Assembly: GCA_900548385.1 (NCBI GenBank)
Contig: URKJ01000040.1
Coordinates: 1 to 48,187 of the forward strand
Length of the DNA stretch: 48,187 nucleotides
Reading direction: 5' to 3'
Source of the DNA: an uncultured bacterium
GTDB taxonomy: Bacteria; Verrucomicrobiota; Lentisphaeria; Victivallales; UBA1829
Under the pieces are notes generated by a model. It had not been told where the DNA came from and ran no database searches. It saw only the letters and a list, made by a program, of their open reading frames with translations. Both the position numbers and the translations under genes were made by a program. Below, in pieces: positions 23,772 to 32,815 of the stretch (positions within the stretch are counted from its first letter, which is position 1; every line of letters starts with the position of its first letter).

Positions 23772-26186
23772 TTATTGCTTTGTGCTGATACGCAGGAATT
23801 CCTGAATCATGGGAGAAAACTTCACGATGACCGGGGTGAAGACGATTGCCACCATGCTCATCAGTTTTACGAGGATGTTCAGGGAGGGACCCGATGTATC
23901 TTTGCAGGGATCGCCGACCGTGTCACCGATCACCGCTGCCCCATGAACCGGGTTTTTGCTTCCGTCCGCCAGCTTTTTACCACCGAAATTGCCTTTTTCG
24001 ATATGCTTTTTCGCATTGTCCCACGCTCCGCCGGCATTGTTCAGCAGACATGCCAGCGAGAACCCGGCGGCGAGCCCGCCCGCAAGGAGTCCCATCAGCC
24101 CGGCGACACCGAGGATCAGACCTGTTGCCACCGGAGTGATGATCGCAAGCAGAGAGGGCAGCATCATTTCACGCTGGGCGCCTTTGGTGGAGATTTCCAC
24201 ACAGCGCGCATAATCGGGAGTCGCCTTGCCGTCCATAATACCGGGGATCTCCCGGAACTGCCGGCGGACTTCTTCGACCATGCTTCCTGCGGCGCGTCCG
24301 ACCGCTTTCATGGTCAGGGCGCAGAAAACGAACGCCATCATTGCGCCGATGAACAGTCCGCAGAGCAGGAACGGGTTCATGATATTGATATTGTAAGCCT
24401 GTGTCAGAGCGGAAATATTATCGACCATCCGGTCATTGAGTTTGGCAAGCAGTTCTCCGTCGAACGCTTTGAATTTGCGCCCCCAGATTTCGACCTCCTG
24501 AATTTCCGCTGCCAGCAGAGCCATGGCCGTGAGTGCGGCGGAACCGATGGCGAATCCTTTTCCGGTTGCGGCGGTGGTATTGCCGAGCATGTCGAGTGCA
24601 TCGGTGCGTTCCCGGACCTGCGGAGGCAGATGCGACATTTCCGCGTTTCCGCCCGCATTGTCGGCAATCGGACCATAAGCGTCAGTCGCAAGGGTGATGC
24701 CGAGCGTGGCAAGCATTCCGACCGCGGCAAAACCGATGCCGTAAAGACCGTGGATCGTTCCGCCGCCTTCGGCGATGGTGCGGAAGCCGCCGGCGAATCC
24801 GAACGAACAGATGATTGCGATCACGGTCGCCAGAACCGGGATTCCGGCGGAGAGCATGCCGAGCGCGAGTCCGTCGATGATCGTCGTTGCCGGTCCCATC
24901 TGCGCCTGAGCGGAGAGTTCCCGGGTCGGTTTGTATTCGTCAGAGGTGTAATATTCCGTGGAATAGCCGATCACAACGCCGGCGATCAGTCCGGAGACGA
25001 CTGCACCGAAGATTCCCCAGGTGATGACGTTGCATTCCGCGAGGATCGCGCATGCGATCAGGATCAGTGCGGAACTTCCCCAGGTTCCGGTCCGCAGAGC
25101 TTTCAGCAGAGTCATCATGCTGGAACCCTCTTTACAGCGGACCGAGAAGATCCCGAAGATGGAGAGGAGGATGCCGATTCCCGCGATGATCAGCGGAGCG
25201 TTGACCCGGCTGACGATTTCCGCGTTGGTCAGTTTGCCGGACACCGCCGGGAGAGCGGCTCCGAGAGCGGATGTCGCGAGGATCGAACCGCAATAGGATT
25301 CGTACAGGTCGGCGCCCATGCCCGCGACGTCGCCGACATTGTCACCGACGTTGTCGGCGATGGTCGCCGGGTTGCGCGGGTCGTCTTCCGGAATACCGGC
25401 TTCGACCTTCCCGACGAGGTCCGCCCCGACATCCGCCGCTTTCGTATAAATTCCGCCGCCGACGCGCGCAAACAGCGCCTGAGTGGAGGCTCCCATGCCG
25501 AATGTCAGCATCGTCGTCGTGATTTCCATCAGGCGGTGGGACGGATCGAAGCCCGGAGCCACGAGTTGGAGACCGAGAAACTGGAGACCGTTATGCATGT
25601 GATCCGCCGTGTAGACCAGTTTGTCAAGAATGAGATACCAGACCGTGATGTCGAGCAGTCCGAAGCCGACGACCACAAGCCCCATGACCGCGCCCGAACG
25701 GAACGCGACCTGCAAGCCGCGGTTGAGGCTTTCGCTGGCTCCCTGAGCCGTCCGGCTGGACGCCGCCGTTGCGGTTTTCATACCGAGAAAACCGCAGAGC
25801 CCGGAAAAGAATCCGCCGGTCAGAAATGCGATGGGAACAAATGGATTCTGTACTCCGAAAACCGCCAGGATCAGAAAAATCACAAACAGGATGGCAAATA
25901 CGATTCCGACGCGGGAATATTGCTGCTTCAGATAAGCCATTGCCCCTTCGCGGACATAACCGGCGATCTCTTCCATCCGTGCGTTTCCTTTCTGCGCGCC
26001 GATCATGAGACGGTAACAGATGAACGCCGCGGCAAGTGCAATCAGCGCACAGACCGGAGCGATCCACCACAGCGGAGTGATTCCGCTTGCGGGCATTTCC
26101 TGTACGGGAAGGACGCGTTCCGGTGTTTGGGCGGCCAGTGTTCCTGCGGTGAGAACACACGACAGAATTCCGGATGTTTTCAACAT
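23772..26186 (-). CDS. hppA: Membrane-bound ion-pumping pyrophosphatase, K+-dependent type
   Basis: The 804-residue, roughly 16-helix product hydrolyses pyrophosphate to pump H+ and/or Na+. The pyrophosphate site reads DVGADLVGKVEAGIPEDDP and continues NPATIADNVGDNVGDVAGMGAD; the C-terminal site has GGAWDNAKKHIE and GDTVGDPCKDTSGPSLNIL. In GNTTAATGKGFAIGSAALT the position that is Lys in K+-independent enzymes is Ala, and the next diagnostic position is Gly, so I assign the K+-dependent class; Na+ versus H+ specificity is not decided. It is longer at the N-terminus than most, with a signal-like segment and a Pro-rich loop before the first core helix. AAGGAG precedes ATG 26186. Confidence 0.95.
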   Translation of the reverse strand: MLKTSGILSCVLTAGTLAAQTPERVLPVQEMPASGITPLWWIAPVCALIALAAAFICYRLMIGAQKGNARMEEIAGYVREGAMAYLKQQYSRVGIVFAILFVIFLILAVFGVQNPFVPIAFLTGGFFSGLCGFLGMKTATAASSRTAQGASESLNRGLQVAFRSGAVMGLVVVGFGLLDITVWYLILDKLVYTADHMHNGLQFLGLQLVAPGFDPSHRLMEITTTMLTFGMGASTQALFARVGGGIYTKAADVGADLVGKVEAGIPEDDPRNPATIADNVGDNVGDVAGMGADLYESYCGSILATSALGAALPAVSGKLTNAEIVSRVNAPLIIAGIGILLSIFGIFSVRCKEGSSMMTLLKALRTGTWGSSALILIACAILAECNVITWGIFGAVVSGLIAGVVIGYSTEYYTSDEYKPTRELSAQAQMGPATTIIDGLALGMLSAGIPVLATVIAIICSFGFAGGFRTIAEGGGTIHGLYGIGFAAVGMLATLGITLATDAYGPIADNAGGNAEMSHLPPQVRERTDALDMLGNTTAATGKGFAIGSAALTAMALLAAEIQEVEIWGRKFKAFDGELLAKLNDRMVDNISALTQAYNINIMNPFLLCGLFIGAMMAFVFCALTMKAVGRAAGSMVEEVRRQFREIPGIMDGKATPDYARCVEISTKGAQREMMLPSLLAIITPVATGLILGVAGLMGLLAGGLAAGFSLACLLNNAGGAWDNAKKHIEKGNFGGKKLADGSKNPVHGAAVIGDTVGDPCKDTSGPSLNILVKLMSMVAIVFTPVIVKFSPMIQEFLRISTKQ

Positions 26187-26338
26187 GGTGTTTCAACTCT
26201 CCTTGGTTTTCAATTATTATAAATGTAAAATTAAAACGGATTGTTTCCGGTAATATGAAGTGCAAATCCCGTTTTTTCAACTTTTTCCCGCAGAAAAAAA
26301 TGAAATTTTTGTTTCCGGGGAGTTGCCGGAAAACAAAA

Positions 26339-26376
26339 ACGGGTCACGAAGAGCGTTTGCAGACTCCGTGACCCGT
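26339..26376 (-). terminator. Terminator of the giant GH2-like gene
   Basis: ACGGGTCACG (26339-26348) pairs with CGTGACCCGT (26367-26376), with three further inner pairs (GAG/CTC). On the minus strand the stem is followed by TTTTTGTTTT. Confidence 0.85.
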
Positions 26377-26392
26377 GAAGCGCCGGTTCGGT

Positions 26393-29300
26393 TTACCAGC
26401 GGATCGCGCTTTCGGTGTGATACGTCGGGAACGTATCGGGATCGTAAGGGAACGGTTCGGCATCGGTGCTGTTGCGTCCGATCAGGGAAACTGCACCCGG
26501 AATTCCGCCGTTACCGCGCAGATCGTTGACGCGGATCACGATTGCAAGTTTGCCGGAAGCGGTCAGTTTTGCGGGAATCCGGTAGTGCCGCGGAGCCGCC
26601 CAGTAGCCTTTTGTGCTCTCGTCGGTGGAACCGATTTTAACGCCGTTGACATAGGTGTCGTCCAGATCGTCGATTGCTCCGGCGGAGAAAATCAGGTCGC
26701 GTTCCCGGAATTTTTCCGGCAGAGTGACCGTTTTTGCATACCAGGCGATTCCGTCGTAGGAACGGAGGCTGCCGAACTCGCGGGGAACGGTTTGTGATTC
26801 CCAGAATCCGGGAACTTTGAGCGTTGTCCATCCGGAAGCGCTGCCGTTAAAGTTCCGCCACCCGGATTTGAGTCCGGTATTGGCGGGATCCGTGCGGAAC
26901 TGCCAGTCGCCGTTGAGGGACAGAACGTCATCCGCTTTGCGCGGGGTTTCCAGATAATGCGTGAGGTCCGGAGAGACCGTGCCGAGCAGGCGGTTTTCGA
27001 TCTGCTGGAGCCGTTCGAGCATGACATGCTGAGCCCAGTAGTCGGAAATTTCCTGACTGATCGCTTTGGTTTCCGCAAGGCGTTTTTCCAGCCGGGAACG
27101 GTCGAAACACGCGAAATAGATCGTTCCTTTTCCGAGTTTGAGCCGGGAGACTGCCGCCGGTCTGGTCAGCGGTTCCACATGATTTCCGGAGACTGCGGAA
27201 AACGGCATCGGCGACGAGAAAAAGAGGTCGCGGCGGGAAAGATCGCCAAGCACGGTTTTGCCCGCATCGGTCAGTTTGAATTCAAAGGAACTGCCCTTTT
27301 CCGCAGAGACTCCGAGTTCGCGGAAGAGTCTGGAGTCCGGTACAGTCACGACTGCCGTTCCGCCGTTGCGGACAAAATCCAGCAGATCGCCGCATGTTTC
27401 CGCCCGTTTTCCGGCGGCGGGAGGAACCGGGCGTCTGACGGAGTACCGTTCTGCGAGCTCGGCGAGCAGCTGCGCGGCGGCAGGTTCCCGTCCGGTCCGC
27501 CCGGAAAGCTCCATCTGGCAGAGAACCATGCTGCCGTTTTTCCCCGGAAGTTCCAGCAGGGCGGAATAGGCGAGGTCAAGCCCGCAGCTCAGAAGGGAAA
27601 CCGTTCTTCCGAGTCCGGTCCGGCGGATCGGCGTGGAAGCGACCGTGTTCAGCGTATTCCAACGCCAGAGCTGCTGAGGGATGGAAATATAAGCTTCCGG
27701 TTCCGGCATCGGCTTGTTTGCAACCAGCGTACTCGGACCGTCCCAGTTGGCGAGTTCCCGTTCGGAGAGCGTGTGGGGAAATGCGCCGGAGGTGATTTTG
27801 AATACGTTGCGTGCATCCACCGGCATGGTGCGGAAACCGAGTTTGGCGAGTCCTTCCGGCGTCTGCTCCAGCAGCAGAATATTGAGTTTTGCCGAAGCGA
27901 GTCCGACGCTTTTTGCCCAACGGAAGAATTCCGGTTTCAGCAGTGCGTTTTTGCCGATGATCAGCAGGTCGAGCCCTGCAAGAGAGCGGAGAGCTGCCGC
28001 ATCACGGAACTGAATGCCGGCGTTTCTGAGGTCGGCAGCGGAGTTTTCCGAGTCGTACAACGCGATGACGCCCTGTTTTGCCGGTTTGACTGCCGGGAAT
28101 ACCGAGAGTTCCACGCGGTCGGTTTTCACATTTTCCGGTCTGGATACCGTGGATTCCAGAGAGAACACGGTTTTTACGGAGACTGCCGGAGCTTTGAATT
28201 CAAACGGGAGACGGACGATTTCGCCGGGTTTCAGCTTCCGTGTAACGGTTCCGGTCTGCAATACGCGTCCGGCGGAGTCTTTCAGAGAAAGAGCCGCTGT
28301 AATTTCGTTTTCCCGGAGAGTATCGTTGATCAGGAACAGCATTCTCCGGATGACGGATCCCGCATAATAGGAGGAACGTTCCGATGTGGGTTCTTCCTCC
28401 GTTCCGCCGATGAACACCAGAACGGGGGCGAACGCGTCGCGGATGGCGAGTCCGAACGGCATCGGTTTGCTGTAATCGGCATCGTCCTGATACTTGCTTT
28501 TCAGAATATCCGGATGCCATCCGTTGCGGCGGAAGTCGCCGGGGTCGACCCGTTTTTTATAATTGAGCCTGCGGAATCCGTAGGTGAATTCGCCGAACGG
28601 GCAAATGCCCGAAATTCCCGATGCGCGCCAGTGCCTGATCGTGTTGCCCAGCAGGTAGATTTTGAGTTTTGTATAGCGCTCAAAGTCGCGGAAATGATAA
28701 CTTGCAAGTGTGACGCCGAAGAACTCTTTTCCGTCGCGGCTTCCGGCGGAATAGTTGTTGACAAGTTTCTGGGAGGCGTCGTAACCGTCGTTGCCGAGAT
28801 AACGCGCGGCGTTTTCATGAATGAACTTCACCTTGGAGGTCCCGTGAAACTGCCGGTCCATCCCGGTCATGCTGGAAACGTAGGGAAAGGAGGTTTCGAT
28901 GATATGCAGCGGCTTGGTTCCGCTTTTGCGCCACTCTTCCGCCCATGTGCGCCGTTCCGCCTGAGGCCACCAGCAGAAATAGGCGTTGGAGTTGATGACG
29001 GGACCGTGAAATCCGCCCGCCTGATAAAAGAACGGGCGTGTGGTGTCATACTTGCGCAGGATCGTTTCTCCGTTCCGGGCGACTTTGTATTTGTCGGCCT
29101 TGGAATCGGGCAGATAGCCGTCCATCATTTTCAGCGGATGATAGTCCAGCGAATATCCGAGGAAGTTCACCGAAAGGTACCACATGACGATTGACGGGTG
29201 ATTGTTCCATCCGCGGATGTCCGCCGCCATACGGTTTTCGAGCTGAGTCCGCGTTTCCGGAGTGTTCCACATGGCGTATTCGTTGCCGGAGATTCCGCGC

Positions 29301-30502
29301 AGATTCATCATCAGCAGGATGCCTTCTTCGTCCGCGACGCGCAGAACGGTGCTGATGTCGTCATTCACCATATTGAAGGAAAGACGGATCGCGTTGTAGC
29401 CGAACCGTTTGAGTGCACGGTACATTTCGCGTACTTTTTCCGCGTCGCAGGTGAAGTTGATGCATTCATCCGCATTGAACAGATGAACGGTTTTGCCGTT
29501 GAGTTTATAGTTCTTTCCTTCGATTCCGAATTCCCGGAAACCGAACCGGATCGGGAATGTGGAGTCGAGTTTTCTTCCGTCCGTGCCGATGCTTTCCAGT
29601 GTGCAGGTGTAGAGATTGGGATTCTGCCAGTCCCACAGCAGCGGATCGTTCCAGTTCCGGGAGAATACAATTTCTTTTTCCTCTCCGGGGTGGAGGGTGA
29701 CGGTTCCGCTTTCAAACGGAGTCGGTGCGTTGGTTCCCCGGACAGTGGCACGGACACGGAGCGACTGTTTTTCCCTGCTCCGGTTGCGGACGGTGGCGCG
29801 GATGCCCAGCTTTTTCTCTTTGACCGAAGTCATGATCTGCGGGTATTCGACGGAAACATCGGATTGGATCCGCAGGGTGATATTGCTTTTGACGCCGCGC
29901 CATGCCCAGCGCTGGGAAGCTCCGGAGAGATAGAGCTGTACATAGTTCGGTTTGTCAAAATTCAGCAGGGCGGGATCAAGCGGAATTGTGTGCGCATGTT
30001 CGCCCTTCAGTTCCGCCGCGAATTTCCCGTTCAGAAAGAGACGTCCCGTTTCTGCGGAAAACGCGTCGAAATGAAGACTGAGCCGTTTCGATTTCCATTC
30101 CGGTTTCAGGATCAGTTCGCGTTCCCAGTAGCTGTCGCTGAGTTTGTAGCCGCGCACGCCTTCCCACCAGAGAGCTTCACCGAGCGGTTTGAAATTGCGG
30201 TCGCGCATCATGAACACATGATCGGTTCTGCCGTTGTCATAGCCCGCGTAACGTCCGGGAACCGCCATATAATGCCACTTGGCGGCATCGGGTTTCCGTC
30301 CGGGAAGCGTGAGCTGAAAACGCCAGAGAGCATTGAGAGTGATGTCTGTCCGGAAATCGTTGCTGCGGCTTTCCGCCCCGTTGAGATCCCAGAGCTTTTT
30401 CTCCTGTGCATTGGCGGGTGTCAGGGCAAATGCTCCAGCGGTCGGAATCGTCCGCCTGAATGCCGGGATCGTCCTTGCGGGCGATCTCCGCGCGGATTTC
30501 AT
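26393..30502 (-). CDS. Giant GH2-like protein, start uncertain
   Basis: The 1369-codon frame encodes in order: a GH2 sugar-binding jelly roll (about 60-215), an Ig-like GH2 domain (215-330), a TIM barrel (about 335-650), beta domains, a glutamine-amidotransferase-like region (about 820-1060), and a second sugar-binding jelly roll (about 1190-1369) with SLNGDWQFRTD, YVNGVKIGST and GYWAAPRHYRIP. GH2 enzymes are retaining beta-glycosidases. The nucleophile fits Glu536 in HIIETSFP. At the expected acid/base position the usual NE pair is missing: the sequence reads HPSIVMWYLSVNFLG, with Asn446 at the Glu position. The first 30 residues are abnormal and overlap the LamG gene in another frame; AFALTPANAQ looks like the end of a signal peptide. 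Confidence 0.8.
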   Translation of the reverse strand: MKSARRSPARTIPAFRRTIPTAGAFALTPANAQEKKLWDLNGAESRSNDFRTDITLNALWRFQLTLPGRKPDAAKWHYMAVPGRYAGYDNGRTDHVFMMRDRNFKPLGEALWWEGVRGYKLSDSYWERELILKPEWKSKRLSLHFDAFSAETGRLFLNGKFAAELKGEHAHTIPLDPALLNFDKPNYVQLYLSGASQRWAWRGVKSNITLRIQSDVSVEYPQIMTSVKEKKLGIRATVRNRSREKQSLRVRATVRGTNAPTPFESGTVTLHPGEEKEIVFSRNWNDPLLWDWQNPNLYTCTLESIGTDGRKLDSTFPIRFGFREFGIEGKNYKLNGKTVHLFNADECINFTCDAEKVREMYRALKRFGYNAIRLSFNMVNDDISTVLRVADEEGILLMMNLRGISGNEYAMWNTPETRTQLENRMAADIRGWNNHPSIVMWYLSVNFLGYSLDYHPLKMMDGYLPDSKADKYKVARNGETILRKYDTTRPFFYQAGGFHGPVINSNAYFCWWPQAERRTWAEEWRKSGTKPLHIIETSFPYVSSMTGMDRQFHGTSKVKFIHENAARYLGNDGYDASQKLVNNYSAGSRDGKEFFGVTLASYHFRDFERYTKLKIYLLGNTIRHWRASGISGICPFGEFTYGFRRLNYKKRVDPGDFRRNGWHPDILKSKYQDDADYSKPMPFGLAIRDAFAPVLVFIGGTEEEPTSERSSYYAGSVIRRMLFLINDTLRENEITAALSLKDSAGRVLQTGTVTRKLKPGEIVRLPFEFKAPAVSVKTVFSLESTVSRPENVKTDRVELSVFPAVKPAKQGVIALYDSENSAADLRNAGIQFRDAAALRSLAGLDLLIIGKNALLKPEFFRWAKSVGLASAKLNILLLEQTPEGLAKLGFRTMPVDARNVFKITSGAFPHTLSERELANWDGPSTLVANKPMPEPEAYISIPQQLWRWNTLNTVASTPIRRTGLGRTVSLLSCGLDLAYSALLELPGKNGSMVLCQMELSGRTGREPAAAQLLAELAERYSVRRPVPPAAGKRAETCGDLLDFVRNGGTAVVTVPDSRLFRELGVSAEKGSSFEFKLTDAGKTVLGDLSRRDLFFSSPMPFSAVSGNHVEPLTRPAAVSRLKLGKGTIYFACFDRSRLEKRLAETKAISQEISDYWAQHVMLERLQQIENRLLGTVSPDLTHYLETPRKADDVLSLNGDWQFRTDPANTGLKSGWRNFNGSASGWTTLKVPGFWESQTVPREFGSLRSYDGIAWYAKTVTLPEKFRERDLIFSAGAIDDLDDTYVNGVKIGSTDESTKGYWAAPRHYRIPAKLTASGKLAIVIRVNDLRGNGGIPGAVSLIGRNSTDAEPFPYDPDTFPTYHTESAIRW

Positions 30503-31853
30503 CCGGCGTCAGAATGGAAGTGTAGAGCCGGAGCTCGTCGATGATTCCTTCCGCCTGAGTGATACTGTACATGTCTCCATTCGGCATGTCGCCGACAAAG
30601 ACAACGGATTTTGCAGCTTGCTTCCGCGGTTTGAACGCAAACGTGGCGGATGCGGCCGTTTTGCCGTTCAGCATCAGCTCCATTTTTCCTGTTTTGCGGT
30701 TGCAGACGGCTGAGATATGAACCGGCTGTCCGACTTTCCAATCGGAAATACCGGCGGTGATCCGTTGCCCCGCGACCTCGAAAATCAACTGTTTTCCCTG
30801 CCGGAACAGTTTCCAGACATCGTTTCCGGAGCGGGAAGAGACCAGTCCGCGTTCATAAGTGTCCGTTGTAACCGCCGTCCCGGGAATGAAAAAGAGAGAG
30901 ACGGAGAACTCGTCGCCGTTGCTGCCGGAGACATCGGAGATCGTCAGTCTGCCTGCCCGGTCGTAGCCGTGGCGAACGAACGAGGCTCCTTTGCCGATCA
31001 CGCCGGGGCGGAACACGATGTACTGCGCGTTCGGCATGACCGCTCCGGAGGAGGAAATGCAGTCGATTTTGCCGTTGAAGCCCAGCTGCAGAAGCGGCGT
31101 TTTGCCGTCGTTTTTTCCGGGGACGGAATCCATAATCAGTTTGACCTGATCGGCAGTCAGCGCTTTGCTGAACACTTTCAGTTCGTCGATGGTTCCCTCG
31201 AAGCGACTTGCCGGATTCCTGTCGATCGCTCCGAGACGCAGGAAATTCTGCGGTGTTCCGGCGACTGCCGTTCCGCCGCCTTTGTTGTTGAATGCCGCGG
31301 GATTTCCGTTGATGTAGAGCGTGATGTTCCCCTGCTTGCCCGCGAGGGCGAAATGCGTCCACTTCTGTCCGGGGAACAGGGAGGCGGAAACGTTGCTTTC
31401 CTGTCCCTTTTTCCGGTGGTCGAAACGGTTGATCCGCATTTGTCCCCATTTGCAGAAATAAGCGAGGATATTGCCGTCCGCCCAGGCGCCGGTGCGGTCG
31501 GTGCGGAACAGATAGCTGTACTCCCTGCTGCTGGAAGCGGAGGCATTGTCGGGACGGAGCCAGAATGCGATTGTCCATTCCGCTTCGGGATTCAGCGGCT
31601 GGGCGAACCGGTAGCGGAGCTGTGTCTGCGGGTTGGCTTTGTCGAAATGGATTCCCTTTCCGCTTTTTCCCTGAGTGAAAACGGTACCGCCGGCTTCGGT
31701 CGTTTTGGTTCCGTTCAGGGCAAAAGAGGGTACTGCGGTATCTTCAAAACCGGAATAGAGCAGCAGATGGTCTTTTTCCCGGAACTCCTGCGCGGAAATG
31801 GTACATGCCGTGCAGAGAGCCAGCAGGGATGAGAGGAAAGGTGGTTTGTGCAT
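30237..31853 (-). CDS. Secreted double-LamG (concanavalin-like) protein, 3' end disrupted
   Basis: The 538-codon frame has a signal peptide (FLSSLLALCTACTISA), then two LamG/laminin-G-like domains (about 40-240 and 255-470) with EWTIAFWLRPDNAS, HFALAGKQGNITLYINGNPA, EGTIDELKVFSKALTADQV and the parallel EGIIDELRLYTSILTPDEI. Sense sequence ends near residue 475 (EIRAEIARKDDPG); the remaining codons to 30237 read the start of the GH2 gene in the wrong frame. The two genes were either one long LamG-LamG-GH2 protein broken by a frameshift, or separate genes fused by a deletion. It lies 20 bp after a pseudopilin gene. Confidence 0.75.
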   Translation of the reverse strand: MHKPPFLSSLLALCTACTISAQEFREKDHLLLYSGFEDTAVPSFALNGTKTTEAGGTVFTQGKSGKGIHFDKANPQTQLRYRFAQPLNPEAEWTIAFWLRPDNASASSSREYSYLFRTDRTGAWADGNILAYFCKWGQMRINRFDHRKKGQESNVSASLFPGQKWTHFALAGKQGNITLYINGNPAAFNNKGGGTAVAGTPQNFLRLGAIDRNPASRFEGTIDELKVFSKALTADQVKLIMDSVPGKNDGKTPLLQLGFNGKIDCISSSGAVMPNAQYIVFRPGVIGKGASFVRHGYDRAGRLTISDVSGSNGDEFSVSLFFIPGTAVTTDTYERGLVSSRSGNDVWKLFRQGKQLIFEVAGQRITAGISDWKVGQPVHISAVCNRKTGKMELMLNGKTAASATFAFKPRKQAAKSVVFVGDMPNGDMYSITQAEGIIDELRLYTSILTPDEIRAEIARKDDPGIQADDSDRWSICPDTRQCTGEKALGSQRGGKPQQRFPDRHHSQCSLAFSAHASRTETRCRQVALYGGSRTLRGL

Positions 31854-31873
31854 AAAATTTCTCCGTATGTTAT

Positions 31874-32656
31874 TTAGTGCAGTTGTAATCTTGTCAGCAG
31901 GGAATAGTGGATTTTGGAAGCCATAAGCTGCGAGGCCGGTGCGCTTCCTGCGTGCCCGTCAAGGAACAGAATGCCGGTTCTGCCGGAGTGCCGGTATCCT
32001 TCCTCGCCGTCCTGGCCCCCGTTGTGAATGGTATAGGAAAGAGCGTTTCCGGTGTTGGCTCCAACAGCACTGCTGCGGTAATTGTTGCCGCCCAGACTGG
32101 AATGTTCGATCAGTGCAATCGTTTTTGAGGCGGTGCGGAGCGCCGGATTTGTTATACGGAGTCCGTATTCCGTTTTGGAACGAACCAGCGCCAGTGGACG
32201 GGAATAGGAAAGGCGGGGCATTTCCTTGCTCTGTTTTACGGTCGGACCGAGTTTGTCAAGCGGGCACCAGAATGTCTGCCATTTTTTCAACGGTTTGGAA
32301 TCATGCGGCCATGATCCCGGATTGTTGTAACCGTTGATAAAATAAACGGCGAGGTATGCTGCCCATGTCCGGTTGTTCCATCCGGTTCCATTGCTGTAAA
32401 TCCCGTCTGCCAGAGTTTCCGCCGGAGCGATCGGATACGCGATGAAATCGTTGAAATCGCCGGAATACATCTGTTCCGCAGTCCCCATTGTTTTCAGATT
32501 GCCCAGACAGACGATGCTTTGCGCTTTTGCCCGTGTGCTGTTCAATGCAGGCAGAAGCAGCGCCGCGAGGATGGCGATCACGGCAATTACAATGAGGAGT
32601 TCTGTAAGAGTGAACAGGTACATTTTCTTTCCGGTTTCATGGTTTTCTCTTCTCAT
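31874..32656 (-). CDS. H-X9-DG pseudopilin, tandem copy 2
   Basis: The 260-residue product has a leader of 14 residues, then FTLTELLIVIAVIAILAALL with the prepilin processing site and the Glu5 of the mature protein, followed by LPALNSTRAKAQSIVCLGNL. HSGRTGILFLDGHAG is the C-terminal H-X9-DG motif. It is a close paralogue of the gene at 32816-33589: shared segments include IAYP, DGIYS, LALVR-KTEYG and WCPLD/HCPLD. AAGGA precedes the ATG. It leads the LamG and GH2-like genes and has its own promoter. Confidence 0.9.
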   Translation of the reverse strand: MRRENHETGKKMYLFTLTELLIVIAVIAILAALLLPALNSTRAKAQSIVCLGNLKTMGTAEQMYSGDFNDFIAYPIAPAETLADGIYSNGTGWNNRTWAAYLAVYFINGYNNPGSWPHDSKPLKKWQTFWCPLDKLGPTVKQSKEMPRLSYSRPLALVRSKTEYGLRITNPALRTASKTIALIEHSSLGGNNYRSSAVGANTGNALSYTIHNGGQDGEEGYRHSGRTGILFLDGHAGSAPASQLMASKIHYSLLTRLQLH

Positions 32657-32713
32657 GTTTTTATCCTTGTTTTTGAGTTTTCGGTTTTTTGCCGGATCTT
32701 GTCCGCCAGATTA

Positions 32714-32742
32714 ATTATAGGCGAAAACTCAAAAAAAGGCAA
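32714..32742 (-). promoter_or_regulatory. Promoter of tandem pseudopilin copy 2
   Basis: On the minus strand TTGCCT (32742-32737) and TATAAT (32719-32714), spacer 17 bp. Confidence 0.7.
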
Positions 32743-32815
32743 TAGGCAGCTTTTTGAAAAACATGATTTTCTTAAAGAAAAATATGTTTGAAATAGAATA
32801 AAGCCCTGTCCTGCA

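Noticed and set aside
23721..26222. An 833-codon open frame on the plus strand, antisense to the pyrophosphatase gene
   Set aside because: It is a shadow of the strongly biased codon use of hppA: no ribosome site, low-complexity Asp/Arg/His-rich product, and no family resemblance, while the other strand encodes a textbook membrane pyrophosphatase.
26957..29194. A 745-codon open frame antisense to the GH2-like gene
   Set aside because: Same reason: composition is that of a reverse-strand shadow, and the minus strand shows clear GH2 domains.
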